A DNA stretch of 64,000 nt from CAYLPJ01 sp964385465 (GTDB taxonomy: Bacteria > Planctomycetota > Phycisphaerae > SM23-33): contig CAYLPJ010000010.1 of the NCBI GenBank assembly GCA_964385465.1, forward strand, positions 1 to 64,000, given 5' to 3'. The notes under the pieces are model-generated. The model saw only the letters and a program-made list of their open reading frames with translations, was not told the origin of the DNA and ran no database searches. A program made the translations under genes and the position numbers. This document shows, in pieces, positions 15,642-25,204 of this stretch (positions are counted from its first letter, which is position 1; each line of letters opens with the position of its first letter).

Positions 15642-18600
15642 ATGCGACGCCTTCCCCTTCTCGCTCTCGTTGCTCTCGCCGTCCTGGCCGGGCCCGCCGC
15701 CGCAGGCGGCGCCGACGAGATCGGCTTCGTGGAAGATTATGTCTTCGCCGAGGACAAGGCCAAGGCCATCCAGCAGCTCGTGCCCGGCACGGAGGAGCAC
15801 TTCTTCTATCAGTGCCTCCGCCACCAGACGGCCGGGGAACTGGACGAGGTGGACGCGATCATCAAGCGGTGGCTGGCGAAGAACCGCAACCGGCGCACGC
15901 CGCTGCTCCGTCAGATGGAGCACCGCCAGGCGCTGCTGCGGTACCGCCGGGACGCCGACGGCACGCTGGGATACCTGCGGGGGGATCTCGGCCTGCACTT
16001 CAACCACCAGCGGAAGGTCGCCCGCAAGAGCAAGCTGCCCACGCGACTGGACCCGAAGCAGATTTCCCGGGAGACGCTGACGCGGCGAGCGCTGGCGTCC
16101 CACAGCCGCCTCGGCGGCTTCGAGCCGGAGGCGCTGCAGTGGCTGATCGACCGCGACCTCAGCCCCCGCGAGCGCCGCCACCTGCTGGAGCGGCTGGACC
16201 GGCCGGACCATGCCAAACTGGTGAAGCTCATCCACGCCGACCTCGGCGAGAAGGACAGCCGCGGCTTCGGCTCCCTGGGCATCCACAAGAAGCTGCTCCG
16301 GAGCCAGCTCGATGAACTGCTGAAGCTGCGACCCAAGCTGATCCGCGAGAGCAACTTCGTGCACACCTACATCGCCCGCCTCCGCCCGGACGAGGACACC
16401 GACTGGCGGAAGGACCCGCGGGCGGAGCTGGCCTACCTGAACCGGATGTGGGCGTTCGTCGAGGACCTGGACCCGGTGTTCAACTCGCTGAAGGCCCACG
16501 TGCTGGCCCATCGGCTTCGGTTCGACCGTGCCCGCGGCGTGTACGACGCCGATCTGTTCATGGAGTACGTCAAGCTGCCCCGCCGCGTGTGGTGGATGCG
16601 GGACGAGTACGTCAAGGCCCCGTCCCGACGCGGGCACATCACCAACGACAGCCGGGACTTCCGCAAGGTCACCCGCCTGCCCGTGCCCGCGCCGCCGGAG
16701 GGGATCGTGCGAGCGTATCTGGAGCACTTCTTCGTCAAGGCCGACGACTACGACTCCTACACGAAGGTCCTCAGCGACACGTACCTCAAGCAGGTCTTCG
16801 CCGAAACGAAGCTGCTGGCCGGCGTGGGCAAGGCCGAGAAGTGGGCGGCCATGCTGTCGCCGTCGGCCTACAAGGCCCTCAAGGACCGCGTGGAGCTGAA
16901 CTTCGCTCCCACGAATCCCGAGGTGTTTCCCTCCGACGAGAAGGTGCAGTTGGACCTGGACGTCAAGAACGTCGAGCAGCTCATCGTCAAGGTGTACAGG
17001 ATCAACGCCGAGAAGTACTACCGCCAGCTTGCCCGGCCGGTGCAGATGTCCCTGGACCTCGACGGCCTCGTCGCCAACAGCCGGCGGACGCACCGCTACG
17101 ACGAGCCGCCGGTCCGCCGCGTCCGCCGGCGGTTCGAGTTCCCCGAGCTTGCCGGCCGCGGCATCTACGTCATCGAGTTCATAGGCTCCGGCCAGCGCAG
17201 CCGGGCCCTCATCCGCAAAGGACGGCTGGACTGTCTCGTCCGCACCGGTCCGGCCGGGCAGCGGTTTGCCATCCTCGACGAGTCCGGCAAGAAGGTCCGC
17301 GGCGCGAACCTCTGGGTGGCCGGGCACGTCTACGAGGCCGACGAGGACGGCACCATCACCGTGCCCTTCACCAACAAGCCGACGCGGCAGGAGGTGGTCA
17401 TCACGCACGCGGGCGCCGCCTCGCTGGCGAGTTTCGGCCACCAGGCCGAGCAGTACAGCCTGACCTGCGGTTTCCACGTGGATCGCGAGGCGCTGCTGAA
17501 GCGTCGCGACGCGACGGTGCTGATCCGCCCGCAGTTGCGGCTGAACGGCACGCCGATGTCGCTGGACCTTCTGGAGGAGGTCCGGTTGACCGTCACCGTC
17601 CTTGACCTCGACGGCGTGAGCACCACCCGGCGGGTGGAAGACTTCAAGCTCTTCGAGGACCGCGAGGCCACGCACACCTTCCGCGTGCCCGACCGGCTTC
17701 GCCAGGTGACGTTCCGCCTGGCCGCGAAGGTCAAGAACCTGAGCAAGGACAGCAAGCAGAGCCTCGCCGCGTCGCGGGCCTTCCGCCTCAACGCCATCGA
17801 CGAGACGCCTCGCGTGGCGGGGCTGAACCTCGTGCGCGCCGCCGGCGGGTGGACGCTGGAGATGCGCGGGCGCAACGGCGAGCCGTTGGCCGACCGGCCC
17901 GTGGCCATCACGCTCAAGCACCGCGAGTTCACCTCGGCGGTTCACGTCGCGCTGAAGACCAACGACGCCGGGCGGATCGAGTTGGGTGGGCTGGAGGGCA
18001 TCGAGCGAGTCGAGACGGCCTACGGCGAGAAGAACAAGGTCCGCCGCGCGTGGCGACCGGCGCGCGACGAGCACAACCTGCCATCGGTTCTCCACGGCCG
18101 GGCCGGGGGGGCTCTCGCCCTGCCGTACATGGGCTCGGCGAACAAGCCCCTGCGGGAGGAGTTTTCGCTGCTGGAGGTGCGGGACGGGGCGTTCGTGGCC
18201 GACCGGTTCGACGCCCTGCGTCTGGCCGGGGGGATGCTGGAGCTTCGCGGGCTGGCGGCGGGGGACTACAGCTTGCTGCTGAAGCGCGAGGGCAAGGCGG
18301 TCCACGTCCGCATCACCGAGGGCGAGCCGGTGGACGGCTTCATCACCAGCCGCGGCGGGCGGTGGCTGGAGGTGCGGGACGACAAGCCGGTGCAGATCGT
18401 CTCGGCGAAGGCCGACGGCGAGAAGGTGACCGTCCGCCTCGCCAACGTGACGGACTTGACACGCGTGCACGTGCTGGCGGCGCGGTACGTGCCTGAGTAC
18501 CGCGTCTATCCTGGCCTGCACCCGTTCGGGTGGCTGGCGCCGCTGGCGGCGCGGACGGAACGGGCCGAGAGCGAGTATGCCGCCGGGCGGCGGATCAGCG

Positions 18601-21600
18601 ACGAGTACCGCTACATCCTCGACCGCCGCTACGCCGAGAAGCTGCCGGGCAACATGCTCAAACGCCCCAGCCTGCTGCTGAATCCCTGGTCGCCCCGCAA
18701 GGCCGACACCGGCACGGCCGTCGGCAAGGGGGGGCAGCGCTTCGCCGGTCGCGGCGGCGCGGCCACCGAGGCGCCGGAGTCGGCCTTCTTCGGCCGCGGC
18801 GCGGACAAACAGGCCGGGGGAGAGAACACGCTCAACCTCGACTTCCTCGACCACGCCGCCGTGGTCCGGGTCAACCTCCGGCCGGACGAGAACGGCGTGG
18901 TCACCATCCCGCTGGCGGACCTCAAGGGCAAGCAGCACGTCCGCATCCTGGCTGCCGACGCCGAGCATACCGCCATGCGGATGCTCACGCTCGAACGAGG
19001 GGAGCCGGCGCTTCGGGACCTCCGCCTGACCGACCCGCTGGACCCGCAGCGACACTACACGCAGCAGAAATCCATCTCGACGGTCGCCAAGGGCGGGAAG
19101 CTCGTCCTGGCGGACCTGACCACCGCCGAGTTCGAGACGTTCGACAGCCTCGCGAAGGTCTACCGGCTGTTCGCCACGCTCAACCGCGATCAGACGCTCG
19201 CGGAGTTTGCCTTCGTCCTCCGCTGGCCGGACATGGACGAGGCCGAGAAACGCGAGAAGTACACCAAGTACGCCTGCCACGAGCTTCATTTCTTCCTGCA
19301 CCAGAAGGACCCGGCCTTCTTCCGGAAGGTCGTCCTGCCGTACCTGAAGAACAAGAAGGACAAGACGTTCCTGGATGACTGGCTGGTCGGTAACGACCTG
19401 GGCGAATACCTCAAGCCATGGCGGTACGAGCGGCTGAACGTCGTCGAGCGCGTCTTGCTGGGCCGGCGCGTCCGCGAGGAACGCGCCGCGGCCGAGAGGC
19501 ATGTCCGCGACCTCTTCGACCTGCTCACGCCGGACGTCGACCGGTTCAACAAGCTGTTCGACACGGCGCTGGGGCTGGGGCGAATGGACGTTTCGGCCGG
19601 GGAGCGGCTGCAACGACTGAGGCAACTGGCCAGAAAGGAGGGCGAAGAGGTCGACGCCGATATGGATCGCGTCGCGCTGGGTACTGTCGCCAACGAGCCG
19701 CGCCCCGAGGGCAAGGCCGAGGCGCTGGCCGCCCTGCGCACGCGGTTGCGGAAGTCGGACAAGAAGGCCCCGGCCAAGCCGGCCGCGACGCCGCCCCCGC
19801 CGGCGGCGCCCAGGCCCGCGGCGGCGAAGGCCAAGGCCCGCGGCCGGGCCGCCGAGGCCGGCGAGGCGCGGCGGGAGGAGGCGGCCAAGGCCTACGACGC
19901 CCGCCGCGCGGCCCGCGACAAGGCGCGGCAGTTCTACCGCAAGGTCGGGCAGGTTCGCGAGTGGGTCGAGAACAACTACTACCACCTGCCCGTCGAGCGG
20001 CAGAACGCGTCGCTCGTGCCCGTCAACGCCTTCTGGCGCGACTATGCCGCTTGGGACGGCAAGGGCGGGTTCCTCTCGACCAACCTCGCCGAGGCCGGCC
20101 GCAACTTCCCCGAGATGATGTTCGCACTGGCCGTGCTCGACCTGCCCTTCAAGGCCGGGGAGCACGAGACGGAGATGGACGGTACGGCCCTGACGCTGAC
20201 GCCCGCGCACGGCGTGGTGGTCTTCCACGAGGAGATCAGCGAGGCCAAGGACGTCCCCAAGGTCCGCCCCATTCTCGTCAGCCAGAACCTCTACCGCCTC
20301 GGCCAGCGGTACAAGCAGGTCGATGGCGAGAAGGTGGACAATTTCGTGACCGACGAGTTTCTCGTCGGCGAAGTGTACGGCTGCCACGTAGTGGTCACCA
20401 ACCCCACGAGCACGCGCCGGAAGCTCCAGGTGCTCATGCAGGTCCCCGCCGGGAGTCTGCCGGTCAGCAAGGGCAAGGCGACGCGGACGTTCCACATCGT
20501 CCTCGAGCCGTACCGCACGCAGACGTTCGACAGCTTCTTCTATTTCCCCGCCGCCGGCGAGTTCGGGCACTACCCCGTCCACGTCGCTCGCCGCGGCGAA
20601 CTGCTGGCGTTCGCCGAGCCGACCTCGCTCAAGGCCGTCAATGAGCTGACCAAGGTCGACAAGGCCTCGTGGGAGTACGTCAGCCAGCATGGCACGGAGA
20701 AGGAGGTGCTGGCGTTCCTGCGGGACAACAACGTCCAGCGGCTGGACCTGGACCTCATCGCCTGGCGGATGAAGGACAAGGGCTTCTTCCAGACCGTCGT
20801 CGGCCTGCTCGAGGCGCGCCACGAGTACAACCACACACTGTGGTCGTACGCGATCCACCACAACGTCCCGGCCGTGGCGAGGGAGTTCCTCAAACACTGC
20901 GACTCGTTCGTCGCCCGGTGCGGGCCGACGCTGGACTCGCCGCTGCTGACCATTGACCCGGTCGTCCGGCGGATCTACCAGCACGTGGAATACTGGCCGC
21001 TGGTCAACGCCCGGGCCCATGTCTTCGGCGAGCGGCGGAAGATCCTCGTGGACCGCTTCCGTGGCCAGTACCACGCGCTGCTGAACATCCTCCGCTACCG
21101 CGCGGAGCTCGGCGACAAGGACCGGCTGGACCTCGCCTGCTACCTGTTGCTCCAGGACCGCGTGACCGAGGCGAAGGCATACTTCGCGAGGGTCCAGCCC
21201 GACAATCTGCCCACGCGGCTTCCGTACGACTATTTCACCGCCTACCTCGACCTCTACGAGCCCGACCCCGACGTCGCGCGCGAGCTGGCCGCGAAGTACG
21301 CCGACTACCCCGTCGAGCGGTGGCGGAAGCTCTTCGCGGCCGTGGGCGCCCAGATCGACGAGATCGAGGGCAAGGCGCCGAAGGTCGTCGACGACAAGGA
21401 CCGCGGCGAGAAGCAGACGAAGCTGGCGGCGACGGAGACGGCCCTGGACTTCACCGTCGAGGCGCGGGAGATCACGCTGAACTATCAGAACCTCGATTCG
21501 GCGACGGTGAACTTCTACATGATGGACATCGAGCTGATGTTCTCGCGCCAGCCGTTCGTCAAGGACCGCGGCGGGCAGTTCGCCTACATCCAGCCAAACC

Positions 21601-22010
21601 ATGTCCGGCAGGTGAAGCTGCCGGCGGGCAAAGCGGCGTTGACGGTCCCGCTTCCGAAGGAGCTGCACAACCGCAACGTGATGGTGGAGGTCGTCGCCGG
21701 CGGAAAGACGCGGGCCGAGGCCTACTACTCCCACTCCCTGGTTGTGCAGATGATGGAGAACTACGGCCAGCTCCGCGTGACCACACAGGAAGGCGGCAGG
21801 CCCGTGCCCGCGGCCTACGTGAAGGTCTACGCCCGTCTGAAGAACGGGGCCATGGCGTTCTACAAGGACGGGTACACCGACCTCCGCGGGCGGTTCGACT
21901 ACACCTCGCTGAACACCGACGGGCTCGACGCCGTCGACAAGTTCTCCGTCCTGGTCCTGACCGACAAGCACGGCTCGACCGTCAAGGAAGCCGCCCCGCC
22001 GAAACGGTAG
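15642..22010 (+). CDS. giant secreted protein, distantly alpha-2-macroglobulin-like
   Basis: This 2,122-residue protein has a signal peptide (residues 1-21, MRRLPLL then an Ala-rich stretch). Its N-terminal ~400 residues are helix-rich. From about 418 there are beta-sandwich-like segments resembling macroglobulin domains (for example EKVQLDLDVKNVEQLIVKVYRI). At about 1366-1440 lies an Ala/Pro/Lys-rich, probably coiled-coil insert, and the C-terminus (about 1936-2122) is another beta-rich region. No CGEQ thioester motif is present; none of the cysteines sits in such a context. Function unknown: macroglobulin-like proteins trap proteases or act in cell-envelope defence. AAGGAG is close to the ATG. 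The encoding gene is the longest in the window and is followed by a uroD-like remnant 8 bases downstream. Confidence 0.7.
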   Translation: MRRLPLLALVALAVLAGPAAAGGADEIGFVEDYVFAEDKAKAIQQLVPGTEEHFFYQCLRHQTAGELDEVDAIIKRWLAKNRNRRTPLLRQMEHRQALLRYRRDADGTLGYLRGDLGLHFNHQRKVARKSKLPTRLDPKQISRETLTRRALASHSRLGGFEPEALQWLIDRDLSPRERRHLLERLDRPDHAKLVKLIHADLGEKDSRGFGSLGIHKKLLRSQLDELLKLRPKLIRESNFVHTYIARLRPDEDTDWRKDPRAELAYLNRMWAFVEDLDPVFNSLKAHVLAHRLRFDRARGVYDADLFMEYVKLPRRVWWMRDEYVKAPSRRGHITNDSRDFRKVTRLPVPAPPEGIVRAYLEHFFVKADDYDSYTKVLSDTYLKQVFAETKLLAGVGKAEKWAAMLSPSAYKALKDRVELNFAPTNPEVFPSDEKVQLDLDVKNVEQLIVKVYRINAEKYYRQLARPVQMSLDLDGLVANSRRTHRYDEPPVRRVRRRFEFPELAGRGIYVIEFIGSGQRSRALIRKGRLDCLVRTGPAGQRFAILDESGKKVRGANLWVAGHVYEADEDGTITVPFTNKPTRQEVVITHAGAASLASFGHQAEQYSLTCGFHVDREALLKRRDATVLIRPQLRLNGTPMSLDLLEEVRLTVTVLDLDGVSTTRRVEDFKLFEDREATHTFRVPDRLRQVTFRLAAKVKNLSKDSKQSLAASRAFRLNAIDETPRVAGLNLVRAAGGWTLEMRGRNGEPLADRPVAITLKHREFTSAVHVALKTNDAGRIELGGLEGIERVETAYGEKNKVRRAWRPARDEHNLPSVLHGRAGGALALPYMGSANKPLREEFSLLEVRDGAFVADRFDALRLAGGMLELRGLAAGDYSLLLKREGKAVHVRITEGEPVDGFITSRGGRWLEVRDDKPVQIVSAKADGEKVTVRLANVTDLTRVHVLAARYVPEYRVYPGLHPFGWLAPLAARTERAESEYAAGRRISDEYRYILDRRYAEKLPGNMLKRPSLLLNPWSPRKADTGTAVGKGGQRFAGRGGAATEAPESAFFGRGADKQAGGENTLNLDFLDHAAVVRVNLRPDENGVVTIPLADLKGKQHVRILAADAEHTAMRMLTLERGEPALRDLRLTDPLDPQRHYTQQKSISTVAKGGKLVLADLTTAEFETFDSLAKVYRLFATLNRDQTLAEFAFVLRWPDMDEAEKREKYTKYACHELHFFLHQKDPAFFRKVVLPYLKNKKDKTFLDDWLVGNDLGEYLKPWRYERLNVVERVLLGRRVREERAAAERHVRDLFDLLTPDVDRFNKLFDTALGLGRMDVSAGERLQRLRQLARKEGEEVDADMDRVALGTVANEPRPEGKAEALAALRTRLRKSDKKAPAKPAATPPPPAAPRPAAAKAKARGRAAEAGEARREEAAKAYDARRAARDKARQFYRKVGQVREWVENNYYHLPVERQNASLVPVNAFWRDYAAWDGKGGFLSTNLAEAGRNFPEMMFALAVLDLPFKAGEHETEMDGTALTLTPAHGVVVFHEEISEAKDVPKVRPILVSQNLYRLGQRYKQVDGEKVDNFVTDEFLVGEVYGCHVVVTNPTSTRRKLQVLMQVPAGSLPVSKGKATRTFHIVLEPYRTQTFDSFFYFPAAGEFGHYPVHVARRGELLAFAEPTSLKAVNELTKVDKASWEYVSQHGTEKEVLAFLRDNNVQRLDLDLIAWRMKDKGFFQTVVGLLEARHEYNHTLWSYAIHHNVPAVAREFLKHCDSFVARCGPTLDSPLLTIDPVVRRIYQHVEYWPLVNARAHVFGERRKILVDRFRGQYHALLNILRYRAELGDKDRLDLACYLLLQDRVTEAKAYFARVQPDNLPTRLPYDYFTAYLDLYEPDPDVARELAAKYADYPVERWRKLFAAVGAQIDEIEGKAPKVVDDKDRGEKQTKLAATETALDFTVEAREITLNYQNLDSATVNFYMMDIELMFSRQPFVKDRGGQFAYIQPNHVRQVKLPAGKAALTVPLPKELHNRNVMVEVVAGGKTRAEAYYSHSLVVQMMENYGQLRVTTQEGGRPVPAAYVKVYARLKNGAMAFYKDGYTDLRGRFDYTSLNTDGLDAVDKFSVLVLTDKHGSTVKEAAPPKR

Positions 22011-22018
22011 CTGTGCAG

Positions 22019-22258
22019 ATGACGCCGAGAGAACGTGTGCTGGCCGTCCTGCACGGCCGGCCGGCGGACAAGGTGCTCTGGATCAACTTCCCCTCCTCGG
22101 TCCACCTGGCGGAGAGGGACACGCTCCGCCGCACCGCCCGGGAGATCGTCGCCCTCGCCCGCCAGAGCGGACGCGTCATCCCGGGCATCACGGAGGATAT
22201 CCCCGCCGACCGATGGCAGGCGAACCTGCTGGCCATCAGCGAGGTGATCGACGAGTGA
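22019..22258 (+). pseudogene. internally deleted uroporphyrinogen-decarboxylase (UroD) family gene
   Basis: The 79-residue frame begins MTPRERVLAVLHGRPADKV, the usual N-terminus of UroD/corrinoid-methyltransferase family proteins. Immediately afterwards it reads LWINFPSSVHL..., and GRVIPGITEDIPADRW near the end, which resemble the C-terminus of the same family. The central ~250 residues that hold the active site are missing, and the junction lies near residue 19. The reading frame is preserved, so the deletion is in frame. It follows the giant gene by 8 bases. A short ORF of this kind cannot fold as an enzyme. An alternative is a small protein arising from a fusion, but the match at both ends makes deletion more likely. 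Confidence 0.6.
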
Positions 22259-22274
22259 CGCCGCACCGAGCGTC

Positions 22275-23129
22275 TCACCGGGCCAGCACGCTACGGACGT
22301 GGGCGATTGACCGGGCGAGACCGACGTCGGCCGGGGGGAGCTCGTCAGGGTGCCACTTGCGCTCGTACTCGTAGCTCAACGGTCCGTCGTAGCCTGCCTC
22401 CACCAGGGCGGGGAGGATGCGGTCCCACGGCACGCAGCCGTCCCCGACGGGACAGGCGACCCGCCGCCCCGCGACAATGCGAAAGTCCTTGACGTGCACG
22501 TAGGCGATGAGCCCGCCCTGGGCCGCCAGCGTCTCCGGCCAGGGCTCGTCGCTGTGCTCCAGCACGTTGGCCGGGTCGTAGAGCGCGCGGACGCCGGGAC
22601 GGCCCACCTCGCGGATCAACCGGGCGGTGGCCTCGCCGGTTCCCGTCAGCGTGCCGGGATGGTTCTCGATCAGCAGCGTCACGCCGGCCGGTTCGGCGGC
22701 GTCGGCCAGCTCGCCGAGTGACCCGGCTGCCAGGGGGAGAGTCTCCGGAGGGTACTCATCGGTCCCGCCGTAGACCCGGACGAAGGCGGCACCGAGGCTC
22801 GCGGCGAGGGCGATGTACTCGCCGAGGCGCCGTACGGCGTCGACCCGTTCGGCGTCGTCGGGGCTGTTGATCGTCCGCACATAGGGGGTGACGGTGAGGA
22901 TCGGTGTGCCCGCCCGCCGCGCCGCCCGATCAAGATCGGCCAGGTCCGCGGCGGACCATTCCGGCGACAGTATGCGGGCCTCGCCGGCGGCCGGGCCGTG
23001 ACGAGTGCCCTGTTCGACGAGCGTGCGGGCAACGACCTCGGCGGCCTCGCACCCGGCGGCGGAGAACAGCTCGAAAGCGCGGGGCAGTTCGAGTTCCGGC
23101 GTGGCCATGGTGTGTCCGACGTGTTTCAT
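22275..23129 (-). CDS. sugar phosphate isomerase/epimerase (xylose isomerase-like TIM barrel)
   Basis: This 284-residue protein has the pattern of AP endonuclease-2/IolE/Hyi-type TIM barrels. LIENHPG, YDPANVLEH, YVHVKDF and YEYERKW carry the metal-ligand Glu/Asp/His/Glu residues at the C-terminal ends of the strands. Members isomerise or epimerise keto sugars or hydroxy-acids. There is no signal peptide. The start at 23129 has GGAGACCCATCC directly upstream; a longer reading from 23168 is not supported. Convergent with the uroD remnant and divergent from the beta-helix gene (67 bp between starts). Substrate unknown. Confidence 0.83.
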   Translation of the reverse strand: MKHVGHTMATPELELPRAFELFSAAGCEAAEVVARTLVEQGTRHGPAAGEARILSPEWSAADLADLDRAARRAGTPILTVTPYVRTINSPDDAERVDAVRRLGEYIALAASLGAAFVRVYGGTDEYPPETLPLAAGSLGELADAAEPAGVTLLIENHPGTLTGTGEATARLIREVGRPGVRALYDPANVLEHSDEPWPETLAAQGGLIAYVHVKDFRIVAGRRVACPVGDGCVPWDRILPALVEAGYDGPLSYEYERKWHPDELPPADVGLARSIAHVRSVLAR

Positions 23130-23195
23130 GGATGGGTCTCCTGCGGTTGTCGCGGGCGACCTTCCCATTCATACGGCATAGGGCGGGAGGCGGCA

Positions 23196-24446
23196 ATGGG
23201 CGAGGAAGCATCGAGAGCGGCACGTCGGGTGGCGGCGTGGGTGGCAACGAGTCTTCTGGCGGCCACGGCGATGCCGGCCCCGGCCGGCGAGACCATCTAC
23301 CTCTCGCCGACCGGCGACGACGCGGCGCCCGGGACGCGGGCGGCCCCGAGGAAGTCCTTCGGGCGGGCGTTCGAGGGTCTGCGTCCGGGCGACACGCTCG
23401 TGCTGCTGGCCGGTGTGCACGCCGCGACCGGCAGGATCGCCAAGGGCATCCGCCTGAACGGGACGAAGGACGCGCCCATCGTCGTCCGCGGAGAGACCGG
23501 CGCGGTCCTCCGCAGCGGCTGGACGAAGGGCGACGACCGCGCCCGGCAGATCGCCCTCATGCTCGAACGCGTCGCCCACGTCCGGTTCGAGGGCCTGGAG
23601 ATCCAGGGCGGCGGCTTCACGGTCGCCGGGTCCCACGTGACCATCCGGGACTGCCACATCCACGACTACAGCAACTACGCCGTCATCACGTGGACGGCCA
23701 GGCATCTGCTCGTGGAGAACTGCCGCATCCACGGCTCGGCGCACGAGCACGGCATCTACTTGTCGAAAGACAGCAAAGACGTGACGATCCGCGGATGCGA
23801 GATCTTCGACACCGCCATAAACGGCGTGCACATCAACTCCCCGGGAATCGAGCGGGTGACGGTGGAGGGCAATGTCTTTCACCACAACAGCCGCGAGTGG
23901 GGCGCGTGCGTGACGGTGATGGGAGCCCGCGACGTGACGATCCGCAATAACGTGTTTTTCGCCAACCTCGGTCATGTCTTCACGATCACCGGCAAGAAGA
24001 ACCGGACCCCGCGTGACGTGCGGATCGTGCACAACACGGTGTATCGACCGGCGGGGCGGCGGGAAGGGCAGGTCTTTGTCGTCCGGTGCCGGTTGGAGCG
24101 ATTTCTCGTGCGGAACAACATCTTCTGTGCCAACGCCCGCGCATTGGACATCCGGGCCGAGCAGATCGTCGAGAGCACGGATTTCGACTTCAACGTCTAC
24201 GGTCCCGCCGCCGGGCGGCAGGTCCGTGAGCTGGGGCGGGGCGAGCACAGTCTGTTCCACGCGGCCGTTCGGTTCGCCAAGCCGCCGACGTGGAAGGACA
24301 CGACCTGCGATCTGCACTTGCGGTCCGGCAGCCCCGGCTCGACCAGCGCGGCGGCGTTGCCGAAGGGCCTGGCACCGTGCGGCAGGGGGGGTCGGCCGAG
24401 GAAGCCCGGGGGGCCGTTCGGTGCGTACGCCACTGTGGCGGAATAG
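23196..24446 (+). CDS. secreted right-handed beta-helix (pectate-lyase-like) protein
   Basis: This 416-residue protein has a signal peptide (residues 1-30, cleavage near APA-GE). It begins with IYLSPTGDDAAPGTRAAPRKSF, the hallmark of beta-helix proteins of the DUF1565/pectate lyase group. Repeated coils with hydrophobic/Asn pattern follow: VRFEGLEIQGGGF, VTIRDCHIHDYSNYAV, HLLVENCRIHGSAHEHGIY and VTIRGCEIFDTAINGVHI. Family members bind or cleave polysaccharides, though catalysis cannot be read from the sequence. GGGAGG six bases ahead of the ATG fixes the start. A strong terminator follows (24496-24530). Confidence 0.85.
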   Translation: MGEEASRAARRVAAWVATSLLAATAMPAPAGETIYLSPTGDDAAPGTRAAPRKSFGRAFEGLRPGDTLVLLAGVHAATGRIAKGIRLNGTKDAPIVVRGETGAVLRSGWTKGDDRARQIALMLERVAHVRFEGLEIQGGGFTVAGSHVTIRDCHIHDYSNYAVITWTARHLLVENCRIHGSAHEHGIYLSKDSKDVTIRGCEIFDTAINGVHINSPGIERVTVEGNVFHHNSREWGACVTVMGARDVTIRNNVFFANLGHVFTITGKKNRTPRDVRIVHNTVYRPAGRREGQVFVVRCRLERFLVRNNIFCANARALDIRAEQIVESTDFDFNVYGPAAGRQVRELGRGEHSLFHAAVRFAKPPTWKDTTCDLHLRSGSPGSTSAAALPKGLAPCGRGGRPRKPGGPFGAYATVAE

Positions 24447-24495
24447 CGAGTGTCGCGGCGGGGGCGTTGCGTGAGACGCGCGGGCGCACAGAAGC

Positions 24496-24530
24496 GGGTG
24501 GTCCTCGGTGAGAGGGCCACCCGTTCTGTT
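24496..24530 (+). terminator. intrinsic terminator after the beta-helix gene, possibly bidirectional
   Basis: An 11-bp stem (GGGTGGTCCTC, loop GGTGA, GAGGGCCACCC) has one wobble pair and no mismatch otherwise. GTTCTGTT follows, a U-rich tail. It lies 49 bases past the stop at 24446 and also between the convergent genes, so it may serve the regulator gene on the other strand (stop at 24626). Confidence 0.65.
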
Positions 24531-24625
24531 CCGCGGCCGACTTGCCCCGGCCGCGGACGTCCGCTGCACGCGCCGAAATGTCGTGGGTCATGCGGGCGAC
24601 CGCCGTGGACGGGCCCGTGGGATGT

Positions 24626-25204
24626 TCAGGTGATGAGGTTCGTCGCCTGCTCGACGGCGGCGACGAGTTCATCGGGGTTCAGGGGCTTGGCGACGCACCC
24701 GTCGAACCCCTCGGCCTGGAGGTCTGCGGCCAGCGCCTCCCCGAGCCCCTCGGCGGCGGCCAGCACCTTGACGGCCTGGAGTTCCTCGGCCTCCTTGACC
24801 ATGCGGCAGACGCCGACGGCCTCTTCGCGGTCCTCGGTGACGTCCAGGACCACAACGTGGGGGCTGAACTCGTGGGCGACCATACCGGCCTCGAAGCCGT
24901 TGACGGCAACGCGCAGCTCGTAGTGGTCGGAGGCGGCGAGGGCTTCGCGGACGTCCTCCTGGAGTCCCCGGGCGAGGATCATGACGCGGCAGGCGCCCTG
25001 GTCGAGCCCGTCGAGGGGGATGCCGTGGGCCCTCATGAAGGCGATCAGTTGCTGGCGGGGGATGCGGCGGTCACGGCTGCCTGGGATCCGGTAGCCTCGC
25101 AGCTTCCCGCTGTCGAACCACTTGCTGACGGTTCGCGGTGCCACGCGACAGGCCCTGGCAACTTCCCCGGTGGTCAATACGTCCTTTCGTCCGACGGTAC
25201 GCAT
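24626..25204 (-). CDS. helix-turn-helix/receiver fusion regulator (excisionase-type HTH)
   Basis: The 192-residue protein has an N-terminal MerR/excisionase HTH: LTTGEVARACRVAPRTVSKWFDSGKLRGYRIPGSRDRRIP. A receiver-like domain (about 72-190) follows, VMILARG...HVVVLDV...CVAKPLNPDEL. The usual phosphoacceptor aspartate is present in VVVLDV and the conserved lysine in AKP, but the acidic pair near the N-terminus of the receiver (normally DD or DE after a hydrophobic strand) is replaced by ARG, and the conserved Thr/Ser is Ala. It may therefore signal without phosphorylation. HTH first and receiver second is the reverse of standard response regulators. The chosen ATG has AAAGGA further upstream. 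Divergent from uvrD. Confidence 0.72.
   Translation of the reverse strand: MRTVGRKDVLTTGEVARACRVAPRTVSKWFDSGKLRGYRIPGSRDRRIPRQQLIAFMRAHGIPLDGLDQGACRVMILARGLQEDVREALAASDHYELRVAVNGFEAGMVAHEFSPHVVVLDVTEDREEAVGVCRMVKEAEELQAVKVLAAAEGLGEALAADLQAEGFDGCVAKPLNPDELVAAVEQATNLIT

Noticed and set aside
15454..15643. Longer arsR from the ATG at 15454 or further upstream
   Set aside because: The ATG touches the -10 box, and the frame upstream has no ArsR character. The GTG at 15406 has a good ribosome binding site.
15447..21971. Very long open frames antisense to real genes (also 1033-3384, 29013-30926, 36596-43165)
   Set aside because: High GC at the third codon position keeps the opposite frames open. 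The translations are Arg/Gly/Leu-rich or Val/Ala-rich without family motifs, while the opposite strand encodes recognisable proteins.
15642..22010. Thioester-containing alpha-2-macroglobulin
   Set aside because: All cysteine contexts were checked; none resembles CGEQ. Only a distant macroglobulin-like reading is kept.
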